The notes under the pieces were generated by a model that was given only the letters and a program-made list of their open reading frames with translations, ran no database searches and was not told the DNA's origin. Made by a program: the position numbers and the translations under genes. This document shows, piece after piece, positions 55,293-63,860 of a stretch of 64,000 bases of DNA; position 1 is the stretch's first letter, and each line of letters begins with the position of its first letter. This DNA comes from Bacteroidota bacterium (lineage in GTDB: Bacteria; Bacteroidota; Bacteroidia; Chitinophagales; Chitinophagaceae), in assembly GCA_947460175.1 (NCBI GenBank), contig CANHGW010000002.1, forward strand, positions 1 to 64,000. The letters run 5' to 3'.

Positions 55293-56564
55293 TTAATCAA
55301 TCCTATCCATACCAAAATATGGTATCAGAACATCTGGTATTTGAATACCCGATTCGGTCTGATTGTTTTCAAGTAAACAAGCTACGATACGAGGCAATGC
55401 TAATGAGGAGCCATTCAATGAATGCAACAATTGTGTTTTACCATCTTCATTTTTTGTACGTATTTTCATACGATTCGTTTGGAAGGTTTCGAAGTTGGAA
55501 ACAGAACTTACTTCGAGCCAACGTTTTTGTGCAGCACTATATACTTCAAAGTCGAAAGTAAGTGCAGATGCAAAACTCATATCGCCACCACACAATCGAA
55601 GAATACGATAAGGCATATGCATGGATTGCAACAATTTTTCTACATGCAGTACCATGCCTTCTAAGGCATTGTATGAATGTTCGGGCAATGTAAATTGTAC
55701 TATTTCTACCTTGTCAAATTGATGCAAGCGATTGAGCCCTCGTACGTCTTTGCCATAACTACCAGCTTCGCGTCTGAAACAAGGCGTATAGGCTGTCATC
55801 TTAATAGGCAACTCACTTTCTTTTACAATCTCATCACGATAGATATTTGTCACAGGAACTTCTGCAGTAGGGATTAAATAAAAATCATCGACTGTTGCAT
55901 GATACATTTGTCCTTCCTTATCGGGTAGTTGACCTGTTCCATAGGCAGAGGCGGCATTCACCATATGCGGTGGTTGGTATTCGGTATAGCCCGCTTTGGT
56001 ATTGTAATCAAGAAAATAATTAATCAAGGCTCGTTGTAATCGAGCACCTTTATTGATATATACAGGAAAGCCTGCGCCTGTAATTTTAGTGCCTAATTCA
56101 AAATCAATCAAATTGTATTTCTTAGCAAGGTTCCAATGAGGCACAGCACCTTCGTATAAAGTTGGTATTTCATTTCCTGTACGCACAATTTCATTTTCCT
56201 CCGGTGTTTTGCCGATAGGTACAGATGTATGAGGCAAGTTGGGTAATAGTACCAATTGCTCATGTTGTTGAAGTTCAAGCGCTGTTAATTGATCACCCAA
56301 TACTTTGGTAGACTCTTTATAAGTAGCTACTTCGGCTTTTAGTTTTTCGGCTTCGTCTTTATTACCCGCTGCCATCAATTTACCCACTTCCTTTGAAGTC
56401 GTATTTATTTTAGCTAAAAATTCTTCATGTTGAGTTTGGATTTTACGACGTTCTTCATCTATGGCTAATATAGAATCCACCAAGGATAAATCAGAAACAT
56501 TCTTGACTTTCAATCCTTCAATGACATATTCTTTCTGGGTACGTAATACTTGTAACTGTAACAT
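55293..56564 (-). CDS. serS: Seryl-tRNA synthetase
   Basis: 423 residues, class II. The N-terminal coiled-coil arm (about 28-110) binds tRNA-Ser. Motif 2 lies in FRREAGSYGKDVRGLNRLHQ, and motif 3 in NGSSLALPRIVACLLEN. Other signatures are EVPVTNIYRDEI and the late SSVSNFETFQTNRM. Normal length. It has its own promoter and leads a two-gene unit with the terpene-synthase-like gene. Confidence 0.97.
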   Translation of the reverse strand: MLQLQVLRTQKEYVIEGLKVKNVSDLSLVDSILAIDEERRKIQTQHEEFLAKINTTSKEVGKLMAAGNKDEAEKLKAEVATYKESTKVLGDQLTALELQQHEQLVLLPNLPHTSVPIGKTPEENEIVRTGNEIPTLYEGAVPHWNLAKKYNLIDFELGTKITGAGFPVYINKGARLQRALINYFLDYNTKAGYTEYQPPHMVNAASAYGTGQLPDKEGQMYHATVDDFYLIPTAEVPVTNIYRDEIVKESELPIKMTAYTPCFRREAGSYGKDVRGLNRLHQFDKVEIVQFTLPEHSYNALEGMVLHVEKLLQSMHMPYRILRLCGGDMSFASALTFDFEVYSAAQKRWLEVSSVSNFETFQTNRMKIRTKNEDGKTQLLHSLNGSSLALPRIVACLLENNQTESGIQIPDVLIPYFGMDRID

Positions 56565-56581
56565 AAAAATAAATTAGGTCG

Positions 56582-56589
56582 CAAAAATA
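56582..56589 (-). promoter_or_regulatory. -7 box of serS
   Basis: TATTTTTG on the minus strand, 17 nt before the ATG at 56564. Confidence 0.6.
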
Positions 56590-56651
56590 AGGAGTGAAAC
56601 GTTGATTCGTATGAAATCGATTGATTATTTACTATCTACATGATATTCTTT

Positions 56652-56659
56652 TACATTTG
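56652..56659 (+). promoter_or_regulatory. -7 box of the outer membrane protein gene
   Basis: TACATTTG, 15 nt before the ATG at 56675. Confidence 0.55.
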
Positions 56660-56674
56660 TAAAAAAATAGAATC

Positions 56675-57370
56675 ATGAAATATTTACTACAAATTTGTTT
56701 AATGATGATGTTATCATCTATTACGCTTCAAGCACAAGATAAAGTGGAAGATGCACCATTGAAAAAGAAAAAGTTTTCCTACAGCTCGGGCATTGAAGCT
56801 AGTATTTTACAATTTGCACGCATATCTTCTACGCTTAAAACCGTTGGTTTGAAAACTATCCCACGTTATACCTATTTTTTCAATACAGGCGTTGATTTGA
56901 ATTATCATGCTACAAATTCATTGCATCCGTTTACTGGTTTGCATATCAAAAATCTTGGAATGATATATCAATACGATGATTCAATCAAACATAAATACAG
57001 GGTCTACACATTGGGTGCACCATTAGGTATAAAATGGTATACTAAAAATAAAAAACTCATGGTAAAAGCAGGGGTAGATGCTGCCTTGGCATTTAACTTC
57101 AAATGGAAACATTTTTTAAATGATAAAAAAGTATTTAAGTCAAATGAATTTTTTAGTGATAAAACTAATTTGTTGTTTACGTCGGTATTTGCTGGTTTTT
57201 CGTACAGTGGGTTTGCAGTTTCAGGCAATTTTTATTTAAATGAATTTTTCAGCAATAAAAATTGGGGTTCTGTCAATAATGCACAGTTGATTACAGTTTC
57301 GTTTGGATTTAATCTTGATGAAAATACATTGAAGATGAAAAAGAGTCCGGTCGCGAAAAGTGCTCAATAA
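56675..57370 (+). CDS. Outer membrane beta-barrel-like protein
   Basis: 231 residues with a signal peptide (LLQICLMMMLSSITLQAQ). Alternating strands such as YTYFFNTGVDLNYHATN, YRVYTLGAPLGIKWYTKNK and VFAGFSYSGFAVSGNFYLNE suggest an eight-strand barrel of the PorT/OmpA-like type common in Bacteroidota. The function is not known. Monocistronic, with its own -7 box. Confidence 0.7.
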   Translation: MKYLLQICLMMMLSSITLQAQDKVEDAPLKKKKFSYSSGIEASILQFARISSTLKTVGLKTIPRYTYFFNTGVDLNYHATNSLHPFTGLHIKNLGMIYQYDDSIKHKYRVYTLGAPLGIKWYTKNKKLMVKAGVDAALAFNFKWKHFLNDKKVFKSNEFFSDKTNLLFTSVFAGFSYSGFAVSGNFYLNEFFSNKNWGSVNNAQLITVSFGFNLDENTLKMKKSPVAKSAQ

Positions 57371-57399
57371 GTCATCATTTTTAAAGATAGTAGCCTAAA

Positions 57400-57413
57400 G
57401 TGATAAATGTCAC
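57400..57413 (+). promoter_or_regulatory. CRP/FNR-type palindrome upstream of the TSUP permease
   Basis: GTGA-TAAATG-TCAC, perfect half-sites with the 6-nt spacer of CRP/FNR-family regulators, 46 nt before the ATG at 57459. Confidence 0.55.
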
Positions 57414-57458
57414 GCAGTCTTTAGTTGTAGTTATCGACCTTCGCACAAATTACATTCA

Positions 57459-58250
57459 ATGGAACTTATAGGATATATAGCCTCAATATTAATAGGGATT
57501 TCACTTGGACTCATTGGGGGCGGAGGTTCTATTCTTACAGTGCCGATTTTAGTTTATTTATTTAAAGTAGATGCCGAACATGCTACAAGTTATTCTTTAT
57601 GTATCGTTGGTATTACATCGTTGGTAGGTTCAATACGTCATTACACATTGGGCAATTTGCAAATCAAATCGGCATTGATATTTGCAATTCCTTCTGTGCT
57701 TACGCTTTTGTTGGTACGAAAAATAGTGTTACCATTGATACCTCAACATTTGTTTGACATTGGAAGCCTTGAGATTGCCAAAAATAATCTCATCATGGTA
57801 GTATTTGCAGTACTAATGATCATGGCATCACTTAGCATGATTAAAAAGAATAAATTGAATAACGTAATTACAACACCCAATCCAACACGATTAATCAGTA
57901 TTGGATTATTGGTAGGCTTGGTCACAGGATTTTTAGGAGCAGGAGGAGGCTTTTTAATCATTCCTGCCTTGTTATTTTTTGCAGGGTTGTCTATGAAACA
58001 GGCTGTTGGCACATCATTACTCATTATATTTATCAATTCTACAATAGGCTTTGCAGGTGATGTAATCAATGGGGTGCAATTGGATATCAAGCTACTATTT
58101 ACCGTATTAGCAATGGCGATAATTGGAATGATGATAGGAACTCAATTGTCAAAGAAAATTGATGGTGCAATATTGAAACCTATCTTTGGATGGTTTGTGC
58201 TCGTGATGGGAATTTTCATTGTAGGGAAAGAATTACTATTCAATCATTAA
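57459..58250 (+). CDS. TSUP-family (TauE/SafE) membrane permease
   Basis: 263 residues, about eight transmembrane helices in two halves, each with the family's glycine-rich motif: LGLIGGGGSILTVPILVYLF and TGFLGAGGGFLIIPALLFF. TSUP proteins export sulfite, sulfoacetate or related anions. A rhodanese, OsmC, peroxiredoxin and thiol-methyltransferase-like gene are near, consistent with sulfur or redox handling. A CRP/FNR-type site lies upstream. Confidence 0.92.
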   Translation: MELIGYIASILIGISLGLIGGGGSILTVPILVYLFKVDAEHATSYSLCIVGITSLVGSIRHYTLGNLQIKSALIFAIPSVLTLLLVRKIVLPLIPQHLFDIGSLEIAKNNLIMVVFAVLMIMASLSMIKKNKLNNVITTPNPTRLISIGLLVGLVTGFLGAGGGFLIIPALLFFAGLSMKQAVGTSLLIIFINSTIGFAGDVINGVQLDIKLLFTVLAMAIIGMMIGTQLSKKIDGAILKPIFGWFVLVMGIFIVGKELLFNH

Positions 58251-58255
58251 TAGCG

Positions 58256-58263
58256 TATTTTTG
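58256..58263 (+). promoter_or_regulatory. -7 box of the methyltransferase gene
   Basis: TATTTTTG overlaps the first TTG of the open frame and lies 12 nt before the ATG at 58276, supporting the ATG start. Confidence 0.6.
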
Positions 58264-58275
58264 CAAAAAATAGGT

Positions 58276-58866
58276 ATGGAAGAACTTTCTCATTTGAGTC
58301 AAGACTTTTGGAACAATCGATACGAAACCAATACAACAGGTTGGGATTTGGGCACTGTGTCTCCACCTATACAATGTTATTTTGATAAGATAGAAAATAA
58401 AGACCTTCGCATTTTAATACCAGGTGCAGGGAACGCTCATGAGGCTGATTATTTATTACAAGCGGGATTCAACGATATTACTGTAATAGATATTGCTCCC
58501 TTAGTAGTAAAATCACTTCAGGAAAAATACAAGCACAAACAATCGATTCGCATCATTCAAGGTGATTTTTTTGAACACTATGGAATGTATGATATTGTGA
58601 TTGAGCAAACTTTTTTTTGTGCAATATCACCATCGCTTCGCAGTCAATATGTGACAAAAATGCATAGTCTATTAGCTGAGAATGGATATATCGTTGGATT
58701 GCTTTTTAATTGTTCGTTTGAAGGTGGACCTCCATTTGGTGGAAATGCCGATGAATATATAAGATTGTTTAAACCTTTTTTTAATATCGATCTGATGGAG
58801 CCTTGTCGCAATTCTATCAAGCCACGAGTGGGCAATGAGCTTTTTTTAAGATTTACAAAAAAATAG
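58276..58866 (+). CDS. TPMT-like SAM-dependent methyltransferase
   Basis: 196 residues from the ATG at 58276; the TTG at 58261 is inside the promoter. Family marks: FWNNRYETNTTGWDLGTVSP, SAM motif ILIPGAGNAHEADYLL, then VIDIAP, QGDFFEH and CAISPSLR, as in thiopurine/thiol S-methyltransferases. It probably methylates a thiol, sulfide or selenium compound, which suits the sulfur-related neighbours. Confidence 0.88.
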   Translation: MEELSHLSQDFWNNRYETNTTGWDLGTVSPPIQCYFDKIENKDLRILIPGAGNAHEADYLLQAGFNDITVIDIAPLVVKSLQEKYKHKQSIRIIQGDFFEHYGMYDIVIEQTFFCAISPSLRSQYVTKMHSLLAENGYIVGLLFNCSFEGGPPFGGNADEYIRLFKPFFNIDLMEPCRNSIKPRVGNELFLRFTKK

Positions 58867-58895
58867 CCTTTCGATTATCTTTTTTAATTTACACT

Positions 58896-58913
58896 GTGTG
58901 ACCTATGTTACAC
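58896..58913 (+). promoter_or_regulatory. CRP/FNR-type palindrome upstream of peroxiredoxin
   Basis: GTGTGA-CCTATG-TTACAC (one mismatch between arms), centred 29 nt before the -7 box at 58934. It resembles the site at 57400, suggesting control by the same CRP/FNR-family factor, such as an HcpR-like stress regulator. Confidence 0.55.
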
Positions 58914-58933
58914 TAAAGAAGATACTTAGAAGG

Positions 58934-58941
58934 TAACTTTG
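58934..58941 (+). promoter_or_regulatory. -7 box of the peroxiredoxin gene
   Basis: TAACTTTG, 15 nt before the ATG at 58957. Confidence 0.65.
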
Positions 58942-58956
58942 CTCTAAATTAATAAA

Positions 58957-59604
58957 ATGGAAAATTTACTTCAATACACGATGCCTCGAATAGGTGATCA
59001 GGCACCCGATTTTGATGCAATTACTACCATCGGAAAACTTAAGTTTTCTGATTATAACAATGGGAGTTGGATCATTTTGTTTTCACATCCTGCAGATTTC
59101 ACACCAGTGTGTACTACCGAAATGACTGGCTTTGCATTAGAAAAAGATTTTTTTGCAAAACATAATTGTAAACTCATAGGATTAAGTATTGATAGTATCC
59201 ATGCTCACATTGCTTGGGTCAATGCAGTGCAAGAGAAAACAGGGGTTTTATTTGAATTTCCTATCATAGCTGACATAGATATGAAAGTAGCCCAATTGTA
59301 TGGCATGTTGCAACCAGGTGAAAGTGAAACCGCTGCAGTGCGTGCGGTATTTATCATTGATCCAATAGGTAAGGTTCGATTAATCATGTATTACCCACTC
59401 AATGTTGGCCGTAATATGGAAGAGATAAAACGTACATTAATAGCATTGCAAACATCCGATGAATATAGTGTAGCAATACCTCTCAATTGGCAACCTGGAG
59501 ATAAAGTTATTGTACCTCCACCTAAAACATTGGATGCGCTAGCCGAACGAAAAGCAAGCAATCTTGAAATGGTCGATTGGTATTTGGCAAAGAAAAGTAT
59601 ATAA
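58957..59604 (+). CDS. Peroxiredoxin, Prx6 (1-Cys) type
   Basis: 215 residues. Peroxidatic Cys52 in HPADFTPVCTTEM, and the Prx6-type C-terminal domain (NWQPGDKVIVPPP, then ASNLEMVDWYL). It reduces peroxides; there is no clear resolving cysteine, as expected for 1-Cys types. A thioredoxin gene lies two genes downstream. A CRP/FNR-type site and -7 box are directly upstream. Confidence 0.95.
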   Translation: MENLLQYTMPRIGDQAPDFDAITTIGKLKFSDYNNGSWIILFSHPADFTPVCTTEMTGFALEKDFFAKHNCKLIGLSIDSIHAHIAWVNAVQEKTGVLFEFPIIADIDMKVAQLYGMLQPGESETAAVRAVFIIDPIGKVRLIMYYPLNVGRNMEEIKRTLIALQTSDEYSVAIPLNWQPGDKVIVPPPKTLDALAERKASNLEMVDWYLAKKSI

Positions 59605-59623
59605 TTAAAATAATTTTTTATAA

Positions 59624-61225
59624 ATGAATAAGCTCATTGTATTTCTCCTATTGTTATTTGCAAAACTTACTATTGCACAGACACAATTTGATTATCAATT
59701 GCAGATTACACCTGTTACAATTACAGGTTTACCAGGATTGCATTCGATGGCTGTTGCACAGCATAATGGTAAATGGCTTTTGATTGGAGGTCGAAAAGAT
59801 GGAATACATGCTCGTCAACCTTTTAATGCATTTCCTGTTTTACTAAATAATACAGATATTTATGTAGCAGATGTCAATACAAATCAAGTGTGGTCATCAC
59901 CTTTGTCTAGTTTGCCAATAAGTATACAAGAGCAATTGCAAAGTACGAATATGAATTTTTATCAAGATCATGATTCATTATACATAATAGGTGGTTATGC
60001 CTTTTCTGCTATTGCCAATGATCATATAACATTTGATAAAATGACGTCCATCGATGTGTCAGGCTTAATGAATGCAATAATAAATAATACTTCCATTGTG
60101 AGTTACTTTAAGCAAATTGCAAATCCACTCTTTGCAAATACTGGAGGTCAATTGGGTAAAATTGGCAATACTTTTTATTTGGTAGGTGGGCAAAAATTTG
60201 ATGGTCGCTATAATCCAATGGAAAATCCTACGTATACACAAACCTATTTGAGTCAATACACTAAATTTTCAATCGATAACAGTGGAAATCAATTAAGCAT
60301 ATCGAATGTACAAACAATTAGTGACCCTGTGCATCTACGCCGTAGAGATTACAATTTGATGCCACAATTTTTTCCTGATGGAACAGAAGGTTACATGATA
60401 TCATCGGGTGTGTTTCAACAAACCATCAACATGCCTTTTTTGTATCCTGTCAATATTACGGCCAATGGATATTATCCAGTTACTACATTCAATCAGTATT
60501 TGAGCAATTACCATTCTGCAAAAGTAGCATTATGGGATAGCGTCAATAACCGGATGCACAATTTGTTTTTTGGTGGCTTAAGTCAATATTATATGTTGAA
60601 TGGTGTATTAACACAAGATGTAAATGTACCCTTTGTAAAAACAATCAGTCGTGTAACACGTTTAAGTGACAGCACGTTGCATGAAGTAGAAATGAATGTT
60701 TCGATGCCATCATTATTAGGTGCTGGTGCTGAATTTTTTCCGAATGAACAACTACCACATACACCTTCTGAAATTATTAAATTGAGTTCGATACAAGCAG
60801 ATACGTTTGTAGTGGGATATATTTGTGGAGGTTTGCAAAGTCCGTCTGCGAATCCTTTTACTGTAAATCAAACGGGTACGACAGCTGCCAATACTACCTT
60901 GTATAGAATAGAATTAATCAATAATCATACAGGTAATCCAGAGCAAGTGATAGATGGAAATAATCCATATGAATTTGTTGTTTATCCAAATCCTGTAAAA
61001 GATAAAATCTATATTCAAGTAGATTTAATAAAACAAATACCTGTCAATTATTTATTATCAACTGTTGATGGTAAATTAATTGCTCAAGGTGAAATTGAAC
61101 AAGTACAGATGGGTTCTAATCAATGGGCAATAGATTTGCCAACTGATCAAACGAATCATCAATTGATGCTGACACTAGTATTTGAAAATCGATTTTTTGT
61201 AACAAAACAACTAACTATAAAATAA
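59624..61225 (+). CDS. T9SS-exported kelch-like protein
   Basis: 533 residues with a signal peptide (IVFLLLLFAKLTIAQTQ). Kelch-type turns appear as GKWLLIGGRKDG, SLYIIGGYAF and TFYLVGGQKFDGR, suggesting a beta-propeller over about 30-430. A sorting domain ends it: VVYPNPVKDKIYIQVD and a lysine end (KQLTIK). It sits between peroxiredoxin and thioredoxin genes with gaps of 19 and 9 nt, so all three are likely co-transcribed. Role unknown. Confidence 0.82.
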   Translation: MNKLIVFLLLLFAKLTIAQTQFDYQLQITPVTITGLPGLHSMAVAQHNGKWLLIGGRKDGIHARQPFNAFPVLLNNTDIYVADVNTNQVWSSPLSSLPISIQEQLQSTNMNFYQDHDSLYIIGGYAFSAIANDHITFDKMTSIDVSGLMNAIINNTSIVSYFKQIANPLFANTGGQLGKIGNTFYLVGGQKFDGRYNPMENPTYTQTYLSQYTKFSIDNSGNQLSISNVQTISDPVHLRRRDYNLMPQFFPDGTEGYMISSGVFQQTINMPFLYPVNITANGYYPVTTFNQYLSNYHSAKVALWDSVNNRMHNLFFGGLSQYYMLNGVLTQDVNVPFVKTISRVTRLSDSTLHEVEMNVSMPSLLGAGAEFFPNEQLPHTPSEIIKLSSIQADTFVVGYICGGLQSPSANPFTVNQTGTTAANTTLYRIELINNHTGNPEQVIDGNNPYEFVVYPNPVKDKIYIQVDLIKQIPVNYLLSTVDGKLIAQGEIEQVQMGSNQWAIDLPTDQTNHQLMLTLVFENRFFVTKQLTIK

Positions 61226-61234
61226 ACTATATAA

Positions 61235-61519
61235 ATGACTTTTGAAGAAATGATTAATTCAGATAAATCAACCCTGATTGATTTTCATGCAGAATGGTGT
61301 GGTCCATGTAAAATGATGTCACCTATTTTGAAAGAAACCAAAATTGCACTAGGCGATAAAGTTCAAATTATTAAAATTGATGTAGATAAAAATCCAGGAT
61401 TGGCTGCTGATTTGCAAGTACAAGGTGTTCCTACCTTGATGCTATACAAAAAAGGGCAATTGATCTGGCGAAAAAGTGGTGTAATACCTAAGCACGAATT
61501 GGTTAAATTAATCCAATAA
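61235..61519 (+). CDS. Thioredoxin
   Basis: 94 residues, a short thioredoxin with the active site WCGPC (Cys22, Cys25), DVDKNPGLAADLQVQGVPTLML with the cis-Pro, and a final helix. It lacks only the first strand of longer thioredoxins. The likely reductant for the peroxiredoxin encoded in the same run. Confidence 0.95.
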   Translation: MTFEEMINSDKSTLIDFHAEWCGPCKMMSPILKETKIALGDKVQIIKIDVDKNPGLAADLQVQGVPTLMLYKKGQLIWRKSGVIPKHELVKLIQ

Positions 61520-61536
61520 GCTAATTGGGATAGATG

Positions 61537-61566
61537 TTTGTTTTCATTTTTGAAACTCTATCTTTG
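61537..61566 (+). promoter_or_regulatory. Promoter of the SDR gene
   Basis: TTTG (61537-61540), 18 nt, TATCTTTG (61559-61566): both elements match the Bacteroidota consensus. 20 nt before the ATG at 61587. Confidence 0.8.
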
Positions 61567-61586
61567 CGATGATTTAAAATCAATTT

Positions 61587-62372
61587 ATGAATTTATCATT
61601 ACAAGGAAAGACTGCATTGATTTGCGGAAGTACACAAGGCATAGGTTTTGCGATAGCGAAGGAATTAGCATTGCTTGGTGCAGATTGTATTTTATTGGCT
61701 CGCAACATTGAAAGTTTGCAAACTGCCAAAGCGCAATTGGATACAGCATCAGGGCAAGTACATCAAATAGCCGTTGCAGATTTTTCAGATATCGAATCTG
61801 TGAAAAATGCTATTGCACTTTTATTGAAGAACAATACAATTCATATTTTAATCAACAATACAGGCGGTCCTCCTGCAGGTCCCATTGTAAATGCCAAGCA
61901 AGAAGATTTCCTATCTGCATTGAATCTTCATTTAATCAATAATCACAATTTGGCTACAGCTGTAATAGATGGTATGAAACAAAGTGGGTATGGTCGTATT
62001 ATCAATATCGTATCTACATCTGTAAAAATTCCGTTGAACAATTTAGGTGTAAGCAATACCACACGAGCAGCAGTGGCAGGCTGGGCCAAAACCTTGGCCA
62101 ATGAAGTGGCACAATTTGGTATCACCGTCAACAATGTTCTGCCAGGTGCTACATCGACTGTTCGATTGTCTTCAATCATCGAAAATAAATCCAAGAAAAC
62201 CAATACAGAATTAAAAGAAGTTGAAGATGAAATGTTGCACGAAATACCGATGCGTCGTTTTGGACAACCAGAAGAAATTGCGGCAATGGCAGCATTTCTT
62301 ACGACACCTGCAGCAGCTTATATAACTGGTCAAAGCATCTGTGTTGATGGAGGCAGAACGGGGAGTATTTAA
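61587..62372 (+). CDS. Short-chain dehydrogenase/reductase with altered catalytic residues
   Basis: 261 residues of the SDR fold. NAD(P) motif [20 protein letters not shown], catalytic-type Ser143 in IVSTS, and the PG motif NNVLPGAT, ending [10 protein letters not shown]. The usual Y-x3-K is replaced by S-x3-R (Ser156, Arg160 in SNTTRAAV). Some related SDRs share the SN..R form, so this is probably a real subfamily whose reaction differs from classical ketoreductases. Confidence 0.9.
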   Translation: MNLSLQGKTALICGSTQGIGFAIAKELALLGADCILLARNIESLQTAKAQLDTASGQVHQIAVADFSDIESVKNAIALLLKNNTIHILINNTGGPPAGPIVNAKQEDFLSALNLHLINNHNLATAVIDGMKQSGYGRIINIVSTSVKIPLNNLGVSNTTRAAVAGWAKTLANEVAQFGITVNNVLPGATSTVRLSSIIENKSKKTNTELKEVEDEMLHEIPMRRFGQPEEIAAMAAFLTTPAAAYITGQSICVDGGRTGSI

Positions 62373-62443
62373 TTTTATTTTATGATTTGAAAAGAAGCAC
62401 ATCAATTTTATTTAAAGTATATTTGATTAAAATAATTTTAACT

Positions 62444-62839
62444 ATGAAAAAAGTAATCCTTCCAATCGCCTTATCTATGTTTTTATTTTCTTGCGCTGAA
62501 GAAAAAAAAGTAGAAGAAACTCCTGTAGAACAAAATGGTATCAACATATCTGTGAAAGATGATTCTACGAATGCAAACATCAGCATTAATGAAAATGGGA
62601 TTGATGTAAAATCAAATGATGGTAAAGAAGCCAATGTGAAAATTGGGAAAGATGGTATTGATATCACTTCTAAGGAAGGTGAAGAAGCCCATGTAAAAAT
62701 CAATGAAGAAGGCATGGACATCAAATCAAAAGATGGTGATACCAAAGTGAAAATGGATAAAAGTGGCAACATGAATATCAAAACCCCAGACGGCAAAGAA
62801 ATCAATGTGAATGTGAAAGATGCAGTGGATAAGAAATAA
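62444..62839 (+). CDS. Small lipoprotein with short beta repeats
   Basis: 131 residues from the ATG at 62444; the open frame extends 19 codons further up without a signal. Lipobox FSC then AEEKKVEETP. The rest consists of four or five degenerate repeats of about 21 residues: INENGIDVKSNDGKEANVKI, IGKDGIDITSKEGEEAHVKI, then NEEGMDIKSKDGDTKVKM and DKSGNMNIKTPDGKEINV. It is a likely extended beta structure on the membrane surface; no function known. Confidence 0.75.
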   Translation: MKKVILPIALSMFLFSCAEEKKVEETPVEQNGINISVKDDSTNANISINENGIDVKSNDGKEANVKIGKDGIDITSKEGEEAHVKINEEGMDIKSKDGDTKVKMDKSGNMNIKTPDGKEINVNVKDAVDKK

Positions 62840-62917
62840 GTAATTATATCTATAATTAAAGTTAGTAATATTGAACCAGAGCCATTTTATTTTAAATTTA
62901 AAAATGGTTGTAACAAT

Positions 62918-63508
62918 ATGAAACAATTAGGGTTTTTAATATTAATATTTTTTATAAACTCATGCAATGAAAAAGGTGAGAAGTAAATTTATAACATTCC
63001 ACCACCACCAAGTGTTTTAAATAGAAATTATCAATTTTCAGAAAGTGAAATTAAAAATAGTATTAATGGAATTTATTCGACTCCTGTAAATGGCAGTGTT
63101 GGTGAAGCAATAGCACTGTATAAAGATTCATTTTATGAATTTAGAAGTGGTGCGTGTTTGTATACTTCTTATAATTCAGGGTATTATAGAATCAAATCAG
63201 ATACGTTGTTCTTTCAAACAGTGATTAATGTCTCAGATAGTAATAAAGATAGTCACAATCAAATTCAACACTTAAACTATGCTCTTTTAATCGATAATAA
63301 AATAATATTCAATAGTGGTTTAAAAGAGTCAGAAAATATTTTATTTAAATACAAAGTTGGATTTAATAATCATAATTTTTTAGACCAAGATGGTAATGGT
63401 GAATCATATAAATTAGATACTTTGAATAGAACCTATGAAGAAGGTGAGTATAAAAATTTTATTTTATATAATGGATGGACAAAAAATTTTATGATGCAGA
63501 TGATTTAA
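62918..63508 (+). pseudogene. Lipoprotein gene broken by an in-frame stop
   Basis: An ATG at 62918 starts a lipoprotein signal (MKQLGFLILIFFINSC then NEKGEK), but codon 23 is TAA (62984-62986). The same frame then runs on without a stop to 63508 (IYNIPPPPSVLNRNYQF and onward). The downstream part has no good start of its own. Either a nonsense mutation or a sequence error. The mature protein would be about 190 residues, with no family recognised. Confidence 0.65.
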
Positions 63509-63557
63509 TAGGTAAGCGAGATTCTTATAAAAATGGAATATTGGATACATCAAGAAA

Positions 63558-63860
63558 TTAAAATTGAAGTTTTCGATCATCTTGTCTATTATCCCAAAAT
63601 AATAAAATTTCTATACTATTTTCTTGTTTTAAATATCTATAAAATAAAGTGACATGAGGATGAATAATTACCTTTTGTATTAAATTTAATTTATCATGTA
63701 AAAGAGCAGAATTAGGATATTCACAAATCCATTTTATTTTTTCATCCACTAATTGTACAAAGGTTTTGGCGATTTTTAAATTCCAAATTTCAATTAAAAA
63801 TAAAAATATTTCCTCGTGACTATTTGTGGCCTCTTCTGTCCAAACAACCTTTATTTCCAT
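63558..63860 (-). CDS. RelE/ParE-family toxin
   Basis: 100 residues. Signatures: VVWTEEATNSHEEIFLFLIE at the start, KIKWICEYPNSALLHDKLN, and the late VTLFYRYLKQENSIEILLFWDNRQDDRKL, where the final R..D(P)R/K pattern is typical. Its ATG overlaps the stop of the antitoxin gene upstream. Confidence 0.88.
   Translation of the reverse strand: MEIKVVWTEEATNSHEEIFLFLIEIWNLKIAKTFVQLVDEKIKWICEYPNSALLHDKLNLIQKVIIHPHVTLFYRYLKQENSIEILLFWDNRQDDRKLQF

Noticed and set aside
62380-62805. Minus-strand open frame of 141 codons
   Set aside because: Antisense to the repeat lipoprotein; its pattern mirrors those repeats.
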